In this document: positions 12,101 to 26,708 of the stretch, piece after piece | Layout: every line of letters starts with the position of its first letter | Position numbering within the stretch: position 1 is the stretch's first letter | From: Antedon mediterranea | Taxonomy: Eukaryota; Echinodermata; Crinoidea; Comatulida; Antedonidae | Direction: 5' to 3' | DNA: 64,000 nucleotides | NCBI RefSeq assembly: GCF_964355755.1 | Contig: NC_092675.1 | Span: forward strand, 9,377,312-9,441,311 | Translations under genes and position numbers: made by a program | Notes under the pieces: model-generated | The model's database searches: none | The model's input: only the letters and a program-made list of their open reading frames with translations | What the model was told of the DNA's origin: nothing

Positions 12101-15100
12101 AGCTTTACTAACGATCAACACCACAAGTGAGTGACAGATTTAGAGTTTACCTCACAAGTAAATTTTTTCAGCAATTAAAAGTTTTCACCAATCAAAATCC
12201 TGTAAGTGAAAATGTTTTAAGAAACGAAACAAGAAACATCTTGTTCACTTCTGAGTGGGTCACAGTGAATACTTTAAGCTGTAACATCAACCTTTTCTGA
12301 GTTTCTTCCTTTTCTTCAAACAGCAAACTCAAATATATATTCTGCACAATAAGATTAGATTGTAGGCTTTGATAATTTTCAATTGGAAATTAGGATTACA
12401 GAGTGATCATTATAGAGTGAATTCATGTATTTCTTCAGGCTAGGCTTGGGTAATAGTAGCACCAAATAAAAAAACTATAATCATTGTTTTTCCTTTTCCA
12501 GATAGCTGTGTGAATAGAGATAAACTACGACAGAACTTGTTTTTATGTTGTTTCAAATTTTAGAAAATAAAAAAAGTGAAAAATGGATGTCTGGCTATCA
12601 AGCAGACGATTTTAGGTTTAAAGTTATTTAAAAAAAAAATCATACTAATACACAGCGGATAAACAAGATTAAACAAAAACATATGGTTACTGGTCAATTC
12701 AAGTGACATTTGCGGTATTAAAAATAATTAGTTTTAAATGTTTAAACAAAGAATAGCATACAAATTTAAGGAAGCAAGTAATTCCATCAGGTAAATAAAG
12801 TACGATGGGAATCAAAGGACGCATCTAATATAAATTATAAAATAAAAGTGACATATTTATAATAAAAACCAGAAATATCAGCATTTTGATTGATTGTTGT
12901 GTTATTGTTTGTGAGGCCTCTTACATTATTATTGGAACACTAAAGATAGAGTTCTATTCAATTGAAAAAAAATAAACAAAACAGATGCTCCTTTTTAAAA
13001 AAAATGAATAAATGGCAAAAGTGCAACTATAGATATCCTGAAATATTTGAAATTTTTTTAATTAATATTATATAATAAAAAAATTTTTAATTAATATTAT
13101 ATAAAATAGAAATTAAAATAAAATGTTCAATTCATTTAAACCAACTAATTTAGATATTTATCATTAGATTTAGGAATATCTGTATTAATTAGTATTTTCA
13201 AAATTATTATTTTGCCCTAAATCAACCTTGATTTTGAATTATTATTATTACTTTTTAGTACGTGTCATTACATGAGAAATAAGTAAAACTTTATTATTAA
13301 AATGATATGGGACGTCTTTATTATAATCATGTACATGTACTATGGCCCAATTCTCACGTTCTCAATTAGAAGTTACCATTTTTAATCCTTTACAGACTTC
13401 CACACACTAATCTCAGCTTTCATTACATATTCCACAATTCATTTATACAAAGGAAAAGACCTTTAAGTTGATAAATACCGCAAACAATGCATAATTATAT
13501 ATATCATTATCATAAAAAAGCTGAAGACATTATATAGATACAAAAAATATATTTTTCAATGGGCCTGACTCTCCTGCCTTTCGATCCTCAAAATAGGGTA
13601 TAAAAATAAGGTATAAAATACGGTATAATTTATAGAAGTAGGCCTACTATCTTGGGTGGTCGTGTTAAAATTCATCTTTTTTACCCAACCTGCCTTTCGA
13701 TCCCTAAAAAATGGGGACAAGGTATTCTTTCCTTTGCCCCAAATTAGAATTTGCTATCTTTGGCGAGCCTCTGCTTTCAGTCTCTTTTTGTTTTTTTATT
13801 GACTTGTTTCAATGACAAGTCCGCACCCTGCACTCCTTTAATTTTTGCTAAATTATTTTTATAAATCTGGCTGTCCTGTTTGTTTCCTTCAACTTTCCCG
13901 AAATCTTTGTTTCCCCAACAGATTAATTGCAAATGTTGTGTATAAAAAATAGTATCTGAAATATTGTTATTACACAGTATATGAATATGTACCGGTAGAC
14001 GTAAACAGTACAATAATATGAATATGCAATATACAAACAACAAATTCTTTAGCAGTGTCAAATATCGAATCGCCTCAAGACATGTTAAAAATTGCTCAAT
14101 TAACTTCCTTAAAAAATAAATACTTTTTATTTTAATTGACCTCAGAGTTAAAAAAGTACCAGGGGTAAAGCTAGAGTTTCCTCTGCTCAACTCAACAATA
14201 GGAAATTAATTTTGGAACGGGAATTCCTTCAATTCAATAATTCAGGTCATACCCCTCTCAGGGGAAATGGGATTGGACATTTAAATAATCAAAATCCTAA
14301 AGTGCACAATAAACACTAACTCCCATGTGCGTAGCATGAATATGTGGTCTGTATGGTTTACTTTTATCACAATTCTCCATATCATATACCTGTTCTGTAC
14401 AACATTATCGTGTCAAGACAAACTTTTATTTGCTACTTCAAGTGTGTCTAAATAAGTAACTAATAGATATGCAATATGAAAGGTTTTCAAGCTCATAGAT
14501 ATAGAATACATCACTTACATTACAAGTGTACTGAGACACATTTTATTTCTATACAGTAACTATAATGTATCATACCATTTTATTTTGTATTATCTTATCC
14601 TACAACATAATGTTGGAAAGTTGGCTGACTTCAGAAATATTGTAAATTAATCTCCAAAACTCAATTTAATATTAGTTTCCGAAAACCTCTACAGAAATAT
14701 ATCAAGTAATTACTGTAGATTTGCAGACTAGCAACTGCTGTCTATGCAACTCAAATTATGACTTATTCCACAAATTATTTAATTGTTTAATTCAAAATTA
14801 CAAATATTAAACTCTTGCCAAGACACTTAAATGGTCATGGTTAGTCTCAGATAAATTTCAATTTATTTAATGTTCATTTTGAAATATTCACAAAGAATAA
14901 GAATAAACATTTATTGTTTGTGCCTAAAAAAATACAGAAGGAATTATAAGAAATACCTTGACTATTTAATATTCAATTTGAAATATATAAAGAGTTAAAA
15001 AATTGATAAATAATATATTGAATGTACCCTAAAATTAAAGAGGAACTCATAAAAAATATTTTACTACCATAGCTATTTTTTATGTGAATTATTATAAACA

Positions 15101-16275
15101 AATGAAAATAGCATCCTACTTTTTTAAATGCTGCCACCAACCATGAATGACAAAGAAACTTTTTTTATTTCTAGACAAGATCTGTGCAGTAAGTACTGTA
15201 AGTAATCAACTGTATGAACAAAGCATGCTAACAAGCCAATGGTCTATAAAATATTGTATATAATTTTTTTTTTATTATTTAAACAATGCTTGATCCTTTT
15301 GCCAACAACAGTCTTAAACTATTTTATATTTTAGCTTTTTTAAATGGTTATAGTGCCCAAATAATTGTAAAATACTACTTTTCAGCCACCTCTTGGTTGC
15401 CATAGTAAGTTCAAGTTAATTTGGAATCATATTCTTATTATTTTGATTTAATAACCAAATTATTGTGTGGGAGGCAGGAGATGAGGCTGATTGATGATTT
15501 GATTAAAACATTTTAAAAATGTCGGTTTCAATCAAACGTATCAGTGTAAACAAAAATGAACATTGTTTTGAATTTATAAACTGCTTAAAAGTCTATGTAT
15601 AATTTTAGCTATTTTTCTTTCTTTTTTTTGTGTTCTTTAACATGTATCTAAATCTACAATTATGCAATGAGTGGATGTAATTGTATTACATTTTAACTGT
15701 TGATCTTCTTTCTTTTTTTATTTATCCCATTGTGTAAGTGGTGCTCCCCGCTGTTGGATGTGAGGTGAAATAAACCAAAGACAACCTCTTGAAATGAAAA
15801 AATCCTATTTACAAACTTCAAATATTAAACAAAGAATTGATAATAAAGGCATTTAAAGATATTTAACCTTCAAGCAATATAATATCAATTTTACTCAAAA
15901 TATCATGTACAATCATAGAGCGGTACACTTTGACGCATCACTGGTCGGCGATGAAAACGGTAAAATAAAACGGAAAATGACTTAGATGTGGTTTTGTGAC
16001 TCAAAATGTAATTGCAAAGGGAAAATGACCCTTAAGAATCCAGAAATAATTGTCTGTAAAGAAATATTGATAATGATGAAACGCACGTATAATACATCAT
16101 TCACTGAAGATAAAGTGACTCATACACAATCAAAAGATGCATTAATAGCACAACTGGCAGTACTAAAAATGCCACAAAATGTGACTTTTAAAAAGATTAG
16201 TTATGAATGTACCTAAAATATATTTAATTAATTTAATAACACTATTCTTTCATATTTTGTATAAATAAATCAAGT
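9158..16275. other. Long AT-rich non-coding stretch
   Basis: No gene is supported. Small items only: a phrase TGCCTTTCGATCC repeated at about 13575 and 13690, and a local duplication at 13050-13106. The open frame 15986-16216 has no family resemblance or splice context and is not called. Confidence 0.45.
13050..13106 (+). repeat. Local tandem duplication
   Basis: A block ending TTTAATTAATATTATATAA occurs twice in a row, about 30 bases apart, with near identity. Confidence 0.6.
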
Positions 16276-16322
16276 GCGTTAGTGGTTAATGTTACATTAG
16301 TGGTTGATTGTTACGTTTAACC
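16276..16322 (-). repeat. Inverted edge of the 25-bp repeat family
   Basis: GTTAGTGGTTAATGTTACAT and related pieces are the reverse complement of the array unit that follows, so the array is headed by inverted copies. Confidence 0.55.
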
Positions 16323-16977
16323 AACATAACAAACTTCATTAAACACTAACGTAACAAACTTCATTAAACAATAACGTAACAAACTTCATTAAACAATAAC
16401 GTAACAAACTTCATTAAACACTAACGTAACAAACTTCATTAAACACTAACATAACAAATTTCATTAAACACTAACGTAACAAACTTCATTAAACACTAAC
16501 GTAACAAACTTTATTAAACACTAACGTAACAAACTTCATTAAACACTAACGTAACAAACTTCATTAAACAATAACGTAACAAACTTCATTAAACACTAAC
16601 GTAACAAACTTCATTAAACACTAACGTAACAAACTTTATTAAACACTAACGTAACAAACTTCATTAAACACTAACATAACAAACTTTATTAAACACTAAC
16701 GTAACAAACTTCATTAAACACTAACGTAACAAACTTCATGAAACACTAACGTAACAAATTTCCTTAAACACTAACATAACAAACTTCATTAAACACTAAC
16801 GTAACAAACTTTATTAAACACTAACGTAACAAACTTCATTAAACACTAACGTAATAAACTTCATTAAACAATAACGTAACAAACTTCATTAAACACTAAC
16901 GTAACAAACTTCATTAAACACTAACGTAACAAACAAAACACTAACGTAACAAACTTCATTAAACACTAACGTAACAA
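16323..16977 (+). repeat. 25-bp tandem array, about 26 copies
   Basis: The unit reads GTAACAAACTTCATTAAACA plus CTAAC, with a period of 25. Scattered changes include ATAAC for CTAAC, TTTATT for TTCATT, and ATAAC for GTAAC. One unit near 16935 has lost about 9 bases. It is not a CRISPR array: there are no unique spacers and the host is eukaryotic. Confidence 0.95.
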
Positions 16978-17087
16978 CAGTAGAAAATGTTGAGATATGT
17001 TTGGACTTTTATAAACTGTTTAAGAAAATGTTAAAATTTGTGTACTTACAGTACTTTATTTATAGTTACAACTATCAGTCTCCACCT

Positions 17088-17475
17088 TTCCTCAAGCGAC
17101 CGACTTTCAAAAGCAGCCATCTTGACCACCTTTCTAAAACGACCATACATCGTAAGCAATCACCCACATTAGTGACCACCTCTCTTAAGGGACCGCTTCT
17201 AATAAATCTAAACACCTCTCATAATCGACCATCTCTTGTAAGTGATCGCTTGTGAGGAACCCCCTTTTTAAAGGACACCACCTCTTGTAGGGGAACGCTT
17301 CTCATAATTAACTACCTCTAGTAAGCGGCCATCTCTCTTAAATGACCACTAGAGGTAGCGGTCATAAGAGAAAAAATGAGAAATGGTCAATTATAAGACA
17401 TGGTCCCTAACGAGAGGTGATTATCGTTTAAGAGAGGTGGTCACTTAAGAGAGGTGGTTGATTATGAGAAGCTGT
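17088..17475. repeat. Degenerate GACCACCTCTC repeats in inverted arrangement
   Basis: From about 17088 to 17350 the motif GACCACCTCTCTTAAG and variants recur every 20 or so bases. From about 17345 to 17475 the complement (GAGAGGTGGTC) recurs. The two halves would fold back on each other. No coding frame fits. Confidence 0.6.
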
Positions 17476-17650
17476 CCCTTAGAGACAAAGCATTGAAGGA
17501 TAAACAGACAAACGTTTAATTAGGTTAAATGCAACACCATTATTTATCCAGTTAAAGAGAGCTGACAAACAATTCCTAGATTTCTAACTTTCAAAACAAT
17601 AAATATGAAGAGTTTTTAAAGTCTAAGACTTCTTAATATTTTCTCCTGTT

Positions 17651-17680
17651 GTTACATTAGTGGTTAATGAAGTTTGTTAC
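17651..17680 (-). repeat. Stray inverted copy of the 25-bp repeat unit
   Basis: GTTACATTAGTGGTTAATGA and the following AGTTTGTTAC are the complement of the array unit at 16323-16977. It lies beyond the inverted GACCACC field, suggesting that 16276-17680 is one composite repeat element. Confidence 0.6.
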
Positions 17681-17689
17681 AGTATTGTA

Positions 17690-20600
17690 AAAGTGACAAC
17701 CACAAACCTAAACGGTTATTTGCGAGCACAAATTTAGCAGAAATGTGGTCGGTCTATAAATATATTATTTATTTTAAAATAAACAGGGTTTGTTCGGTGA
17801 TATGCTCAGAGTGAAAATATACCTAATTTTGATCTAAATTAGAAGAGGCACAAGGATGTAATGAAGGGTAATAATATTATACAGAAAGTTTAAACAGAAC
17901 TTAGCGTCTACCAAATGATTTAATAACAATTTTATTCTACATCCTGTACATTACTATACATCAACTCATGAAGGGCAAATCTAGACAACAAATGGGCACA
18001 ATTAAAACACTGAATAGCTAAATACAATGAAATATTGTATCCATTTTTGATGTAAAAATTAATATTAGGCCTACATAAAAAAAAATAGTGTGTCAAACCA
18101 CAATGCTGTGGTTAACAGCTATACTACTGAATAGTAACTGAGACAGAAACAATGTTATTCTACATCTGAGACACAAAAAAAAATATACAGAAAGTTATAA
18201 GATATCAAAATGAAAAAATTGCTGAGACCTATTTCTGAAATTAAGATAATTATAAAATTCATTACTGAAGATGATCAAATAAAGTTTTAAATATTCAATC
18301 ACAATGACTTGTCTCACTTTTTTAAAGATTAAACCGTAGTGGACCCTCTTGTACTGTAATACGTAATGGTCCAATGACAAGTGACAGTTTGGATTATCCA
18401 TCGTTTGTGATTGGTCAAATCACTTGCGTAGCATCTAGATCCTTGTGTTGTGTTTTAGTGGGAACAAAGCTTAATGATTAAATGTAGGTGTGACATACTA
18501 TCAAACAGACTGCAAATCTTTAGAAACTAATCTGTTACTTTCGTGGCATTTTGGTTTTTTGTGGGTCACTACAACCTTAGGGTGTAATGCCTCTATCCCG
18601 GAATATGTACAGTAGGTTAGTTTTGGATGACATTTTGTTCTGTACAGTAGGCCACATTTACTACTGATTGTTAAACAAAAATAATTGATAATAAATCATT
18701 ATAATGTTTAAAGGTTTGCATGGCAAAATTAAATGTTGATATAAAGTTTGTGGTACACCACGTATATAGGACAAAGAATATTGATTGAAACATCGAGAAA
18801 CTCAACAGTTCTTTTCAGAACTAATAAATCATTATTTCTTAAATTATTAAATAGAATATTAATAAAAAAAAGGCATAATTTAATAAAGGAAGAATAACTG
18901 TTAGTGTTATGCAAAAAAGTCGAGTAGCGTTTTTCATAAGAAATATTTCTTGTTTTATAATATGAATCAAATGTTCCCGCATCCCCATATTATATGAGTC
19001 AATTTCTATCCATTGGGAACAAGCAGACAATTTACATCCAGGTGCGTCAGTTCAGATGTGCCAGACTGTAGGCTAGCCAAACTCACCTGGTGAGTTGAAA
19101 GGAAATTAAATATTATTACCCTGGCGTGTGACTGTACGTCATTCTCACATTTTGATAATAATGGATAAAATACGGGCATGTTTTACAAAAGGAATTTAAT
19201 TTCCTTATAACTTAAACAACTGTTTACAAATGAGACCTATGACCAAATGTTATGCTTTATTAATATGGACAATCAAAAGTAATGCAAGTTAAATTCGTAA
19301 TGGACATAAATTACAAAAAAATTGTTGGTGTAGTCGTTGAAATGCAATTTCTTTATATAAATTAAACATGGGGCAAAATATATTTTGACACTGGGGTCAA
19401 CCCCTATTCTGGGGACACCCTTATCAAGGAAGCACTTTGTTACCTTCCAAAGGTGTCCCTTTAATACTACTACTTTTACTATATACTGTAATGTAAGTAT
19501 TACATATTTTAGAAATTCATGGGGTGGCCTATTAACCATATAAGGAGACACTTGTCTGTGAAATGAATAAGGAGAATGTTTGTTTTAACTATACCGCCAG
19601 TAAAAACCTATTAAAGCTTAGGTACATGAATTTTAAATATAATATCTGGTTAATTGTACATAAATCAAATATTTGTAACAGAAATCAAGACGAAAAAACA
19701 TGAATTTCCCTTAATATGGTCAAATACAAAATTTGGCAAAATTCTGCCATAAAAACCCGGAAGACTTTTTTTCAGTAGTTAGGTAGTTTAACCTAATGTA
19801 ATAACATTTCTGGTGACTCCCTAGAAGGTGATAAAAGATGGTGGATATACAGTGGATAATTTTTGCTAGAGCATGAAAATAAAAATCTGAAGTTGAATAA
19901 AAATACCAGAAATGTAAAATTCAAGTTATAATAACCTATATTTAGTCATCTGATAACATTGTTTACCACACCGTTTATTTTTCATAGCTTTTTAAAATGC
20001 TAATAGAGATTTGTGTAATTTGAACTATCTACTACTACTACTACTACAGTACTGATAAAGAAAGTGCTTATTTTCAACAAGTTCGTGTAACACAAATAAA
20101 ATCCCAAAAATTATGAAACATAGGGGAAACTATAGATCGAAAATTATTGGAATGTATGATCAATAGAAATTTTTTGCCCGCACCTGGCCTTTAAGAAGTC
20201 CCCTTAATAGTGGTTTTACTGTGTGACATTAGACAACAAGTACTCTATCCCCTTAGTATATTGTATCAATTAATTATTTATTTTTAAAAACTTTGTTTTC
20301 TACCCGCCAAACAACCTTTTAAAGAACCTAAACAAATCTTAATCATAATCTGCATCATGATCTGATTCATTTGATATTTTTTACTTATTAACTTGTCAAC
20401 AATTTACTAAACGAGTAAATTGATTTTAATTTACAAAAAACAAATAATGTTTTGTTTAGATTTTAGATGTTCTTGAATAATAAAATTGATTAAATTTGAT
20501 TAGTATACGGAAGTGAGTCAGTGTATAAAGACTATAAGGGCTAAAGACCAGTGGATGCTAACAGAGGGATTTCCTCGTGTCACTGTCATTGTAATTGTAA

Positions 20601-23600
20601 GCCAAAATTTATTCATGCAAAACAACCAAAATATGTCTACTATTACTAAGCACAAACTTAGAAACACATTACACTCTGAAGTCTCAAATTAACAAAAGTT
20701 TCAGAAGAAAAATGTCTTATAGTAAAACAAACTCATTTTAGGAATTAACTTTTAATTTTTAAAATTATTTACATTTATTAAGCATAACTGAGAACAGGTT
20801 ATTTTGTATTTATGTTATTTTTGTACATTTCTACTAGTACTTAGACAAATCTGTTTATAATTCTAATAATTAACAACTTCTCACTAAATTAATTGAATAC
20901 AAATATTTATTTTAATTTTAATCGGATCACATTAAACATTCAAATTAGTCTCATAATAACAATCCTCAATTTTTTCAATTCATTAATAATGACCAATCAA
21001 TTTGGGCCAAATGAATCACCAAGAGATGACTGAATATATTAATTGACCTGACTTTGGCACCATCACTGTCCACCTGAATTTCCCCTAACCATCATTCAAT
21101 GTGAATGGGCTGTGTGGTCAACTGTCAACAACGTTTGACCACCATCTTTGATGACCCATGCTTAAAAAGCCATTCATAAGACTTATAATTAAGTTAAAGT
21201 TTTCAGATTCTCACACCCACAGATACCTACCAATGATAGTCCTAGTTTATGGTTGTCGTACACCCACTGGACCACAAAACAAGTAGAGGTGGAAAAAAAT
21301 AAATCTGATACATAAACAACATATGAACATACTAATCTAAGATCGCTCAACCACATGATAGTGTCTATGGTCACACTGGACAAAAGAAGGACAGTGTGTT
21401 CAGAATCAGGGGTCTTAATAAAAGTAGTAAAAATGACAACTCAATTACATCTGAAATGTTATGAAATACTGATCATTTAGGCATAAGAAGAAACATTAAA
21501 GAACCAAAGATATGTAACCAATATCAGCAGTATTTAAGTTAGGAATGGATTAGACCCACTTATTGTGAGTTTTTTATGCATTTTAAGCATCTTACACAAA
21601 GATGACAGTAATAATAGGACTGGACAGAACCAAGGACATGTGATCAACATCAGTGGTTAAATGCCTTAGAATGACAGCTCAATTAAGTATACAAGGATCT
21701 TTACCCACTTGTTGCGAGGTCATAAAGGCTCAAGAAACTGCACTATAGACTGATTCATGTCTGAAGGTACAGTATACGGTACACCATTAGCAATAAAATT
21801 GATTTTTATTTTCAAAAATAAAAATGTGTCTATTGTTACTGAAAATATTGAGAAGTTGTCACTATCATTGAAATTTGTCAACATATTGGCAATTATTCAC
21901 CATTGTTTTCAAAATTATAACATGTGATGTATTTATGGATGACAATCCATATAACTTAATGAAAAAAAAATAATAGATAAAATAATATTAAAAAAATAAT
22001 CTATTAAAAATATAAATTACAACATACATTATTTTGTTCAATAAACAAGTATATTAATCTATACTGTAATTATAACATTATTATGATTTTTAGGATTAAT
22101 AACAAAAATAGTACTAGTTGAAGACCGATTTGCATATTGGGAGTAATTGTTATGCATTTAAAGTTTAATGAGTAGTGTAATCTTGATAAGATTTTTCTTA
22201 CCTCTCACACACATGATATCCAGAAAATAAGCACATTTTGAATGAAATTAAAGTCAATACAAATGGTAGAGAATAAAATGCATTGGTCTATGCAAGATAG
22301 GATACCAAAATCCAAACTTACATTTAATTACAATAAATAATTATTATTGATCAATCCTTGGGTTGTACATTGCATATTCATGTTTTTTTTGATAAAAATG
22401 TTTGTAACAATTTCATAATCGAAAACCCAAGCTGTGTTTGAACCATCTACAATGGATACTCCGTAGCCAAATTCCAAGTGCCATAATTTGTTGTACTATA
22501 GCCTTCAATAATCATAGTTGTGATTCATAAAACAATGTTTTTTTTTGTATTTATTGAAGAAAATGAATAGAATGTGTATTCATTGAAGGATTTACCAGTC
22601 AATCTTAGTACTAAGAACAATAATATTCTATTCTTTCAATCATAAACAAATTGTATGATATTATCCTCGCTGATATACAGTATAGCTAAACTACTGTACA
22701 TATGGAACAAAATACCTTTCTTCAAAATTGGCAAAAGAGATCAATCAACAAAATTTAGAAAACATTCAGATAGTCAATACAAAGACCATTAAATTAATTG
22801 TGGCACACAAACCTCTACATCCATACCAAAACATTCTGAATCAAAACAAAAATCAAATGGAAGTACAACATTACCAATTTTCAACAAGAAAAAAAATACT
22901 TACATTTTGTGTACTTCTATCGTTAATTGAGAAAACTTTGGTAATTCTATTTTTGCAATTTTTCCACTTATTACTGCTTTGAAATTCACAAGAATTTTCC
23001 ATAATCACTAAATATGTCCTTGCGTATGTAAGACAATAACACAGGAGACAATACCCGCAAAGTAGATACTCAACTACCAGTCAGCTACAAACATGATTGA
23101 AGAGTGAACATTGATTAGTTAAAGTGATAAGCTAAACTAGCGACTTTCCACCACTTTGGTGCAAGCAAATAAATTTTGCTGGAAGGATTTTCCGGACAGG
23201 TTCATGTGGTCTCTTCATACACGTCCCTTGCTAAACGACCATCGAAGCGGTTCAACCGTAAAATATCACAGGAAGATGGTTTTTAATACATCACTCATTG
23301 AAGCCTAGTAATTCAGATGACTCAGTTCAGTATTTATAGTCGTACAGCGAAGGAAAACAAACAGAATGAATCACCCAATGATTTCCAATTAGCATTACTC
23401 TAGGTAAAGTTTCTTAGATTTTAAATGATGTTTGTTTTCTCTCCACTTATATAATGTACCTATGTTTTTTTTATCATGATGACATTGACTCATCGCTTCC
23501 TCTCTGGGCTACGTGTCAGACGATTTCAAGTTATTCACCTAGGGAATTTTCTTCTTTCAATACATGATTTTTATCTTGCCATCATCGCTTCATCAATCAT

Positions 23601-26554
23601 AATATTGCTAGATTTTTTTACATCTTGTTAATCCTTTTGATCAGGTATTCTTATAATCTCAGATTACTATCATAATCTCTTTATAATATATAAGATACAT
23701 TTTTTTTTAAACAAAAGAAATAACTAGTTTATGTTTGATTCATCAGGGAAGAGTGAATACTGTATATCTCTCTCCAAAGTGAAATGCTATGATAAGCAGG
23801 AAAGGAACAAATTAATGGATGCTTAATTTTGGTGGCAAACAGTTAGCAATTTAAAAATAACAATCACCTCAAAAACTATTCTTCTACAAAACCTTCTTCC
23901 AATACAATCTGTAAATGTGAAAGTGGAATGAATTGGCTCAACATTTTTAGCATACAGTATGTCAAAAATCATTCTTAAAAGTTTCTTTTTGAATAAAAAA
24001 ATTCATTATGAAGCCAAATTTAACTGATTTTAACTTGTACCCGAAAGTCCCTTAATTCAGTTACAAAATCGGTGCAATCCAGTCCACATGTTTCACAAAA
24101 TCTTATATCTGATCGTTTGTGATATGGTGATTTGACATCAAACTTTAATCAATTAGATAGTAATAACACCCATAGGAGTAAAGGCAAATGATAAAAATAA
24201 TCTTATCAATAATATTAAAGATTTTCCCTGATTCACAACATCCCGGTAATAAAATGATTAATATTAAGACTGATAGTATCATAGTATTAAAAGTACTAAT
24301 TTTATTACCAGGATAAAAAAAAAGTATAGGTATCTTAGGATAGCAAAGGTGAAAGTTGCTTCTAACAGAATAATACTGTATTTGTTTCACCAGGTACATT
24401 CTTTCCTGGTTTTATGTTAGAAGATGATGTGAAAACATTTACTGTACTATAATTTTGGTTGGATAAATTTCTGTATACGGTCCTGTCTCTACAGCCTAAT
24501 TAAAAAAAAAAGTATAGCTTAGCTCCTTAGAGATCAAAACTTTTAGAACCAAGGTCTGTGAAGTGGTCTAATTTGCAAGAAAATTTCAATGAAAAACTAT
24601 ACAATTATAAACGGAATATTTTTATAAAAGTCACGTCTTATAAAAATGTTTTAAAGCAAGTCAGGAAGGTTCAATGGTGAACTACTTTGAATTAGTTGTA
24701 TTAAATTAAATAGTTTAAACCCTATTTAACTATAGGGTTCAGATTAAAATATCGCAAGTGTTTTTCTAGGTTGTGCAATCAACCTAATAGTAAAAACATC
24801 ACGTTAAAAATAATTGTTTAATAGGCTTCTTGCAATTCATGCTTGTTTTTTCTCTTGAGAGAATCTTGTAAATATAATAAAATATTCATTTATCCTGTTA
24901 TTGTATATAAAGTAAATGTTTAAGTTAGTAAAAGATGTTGAGAAAGCTTATCTTTGAGATAGGGGGAAAATGTATCACATACTTTTTCAAGAGCACTGTT
25001 TTGAAGAAACTTTTACTTTTACTCAAATATAAACAAAAACATATCCTAAGAAACTATTCATTTGAAAATGTCTATATTTTTTTCAACTTTCGTAAGTCCT
25101 TGATTGACTTGATAAGTGTTTAAGGTGATGTCATGATTATGATGTCATGAATAATGTTGACGAACTTCCGACAGCATAGTAAAATTAAGATAAACTTGAG
25201 TTTTATGCAAAAATTGTTTGCAAACATGTTGTTATGCCGTCAGTGCAATAAAGTAGTCTTATATGTTCTACCTTTATATAGGCAAGTATTTTAATATTCA
25301 GCTGGACTTTATAACAAGTTATTCATTTAAACAAACAATTTAATTTGCTGTTGGAAGTTTGGCAACATTATTCACAACATCACCTTAAACACTTCAATGT
25401 TAATCAAGGACTTACAAAAGTTGGAAAAGCTCTTGAAAAAATCTGTAAAAGCAGCTGATATAAAAGTACTTTAAAAATTCCAAAACGTTCGGCGTGTTTC
25501 TGAAATCTATTATTGTATATATTTTTTCTTTAAGCCATGGCACAGGGAAGCGGGAATGTTTCTAAATCAAGTTTATATAGGGATTGCTTTATCTGCCACT
25601 GTTTCGTAAGATGAAAAAGCAACTCCAAATTAAGTTCTGGGAAGGTATGGGATGCTATTAAATAATCAGGACTGCCAAATTTAAGTAGGCTTAATTAACT
25701 TATAAAAAATTAACAGTAATCCAGAAGGCGGATGGGAAATGTTGATATATAATTAGGTTAACTTTTAATCTACTATTCTGTAACATATGCTTAGTTTATT
25801 ATACATTTGACCTATGTATAATTTAAAATTAATTTTCGTCTGCTCTCTTGATTAGCCTGACTTACTTTTATAACTGACTGGTTATAGGAATATTCATTTT
25901 TAAACTTGTTTAAATTTTAGAAATATAGCTACTTATATAGATACATACAAATTTATTTGAACTCAATCCATGGTTTGTGATACATTTGAGAAAATCCCAA
26001 CCATTCAGGAGCTACTTTCTACAAACGCTCTCTTTGTATTATTATGACAAGCAGAAATCTTACATTTTTCAAACACATTTTATTTTCTATTCACTAAAGA
26101 CTGAAACAATTGAAACTGGAAATAATTCTTTAATTCATTATATAGTGTTATCAGGCATGTTTTAGTATAATTACCCTATATGCCTAAACAGTAAGCTCAT
26201 TATACAGCAACTGGAACTAGACATTTTCTTGTACAGTTCTTTGTTGAAGCATTTGTCATACAAAGTTACCGTGTTGAAACATTGATTTCATTCATCAACA
26301 ATTTACTTTGGGACACTAATAAATTTTTCAATGATTTAGCAGAATCTTTTTGTTTGTGTTAAATTTTTGTTTTCTTCCTAGCACTTTTTAGTCATCAGTG
26401 ATTTATCTAATTAAAGATATTTAATAGCATCCATCAACTTTGGTATTATCTCTTTACAAGTTCAAGTGTAGAAAGATGGAAATGTCATACAATAAGAATT
26501 TATTTATTATTTTGTCACCAGAAGAATGTTTACCGTATGTTGATATATACAGCC
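17690..26554. other. Long AT-rich non-coding stretch with weak exon-like signals
   Basis: No gene is supported. Two weak signals: minus-strand 21231-21266 (36 bases between a long pyrimidine tract ending GGTCCAG and a GTAGGT donor), and plus-strand 25535-25605 (acceptor TTTTTTCTTTAAG, GCCATGG start context, donor GTAAGA, 23 codons). Either could be chance in DNA of this composition. A short (CTA)n tract lies at about 20031-20046. Confidence 0.4.
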
Positions 26555-26708
26555 GGTCTACACTATCAAACTTTATGTGACAACAACATGTGACATGCCC
26601 ATATATGGACATGATGTTATATCAATACCATATTTAGGCATATAAATACCATATTTGGGCACATCACAGTTTTTTTCAAAGTTCAAATTTAGTTTGATAA
26701 TGTAGACA
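26555..26708. mobile_element. MITE family member 2, with terminal inverted repeats and CArG-like box
   Basis: The left end GTCTACACTATCAAAC (26556) is inverted at the right end as GTTTGATAATGTAGAC (to 26707). The interior carries CCATATATGG (26599-26608), as in the copies at 5660 and 37535. No coding capacity. Confidence 0.8.

Noticed and set aside
15986-16216. 76-codon plus-strand frame
   Set aside because: Somewhat protein-like, but no recognisable family, no splice or promoter context, and immediately beside a repeat.
16323-16977. Possible CRISPR-like array
   Set aside because: Units are contiguous with no unique spacers, and the DNA is eukaryotic.
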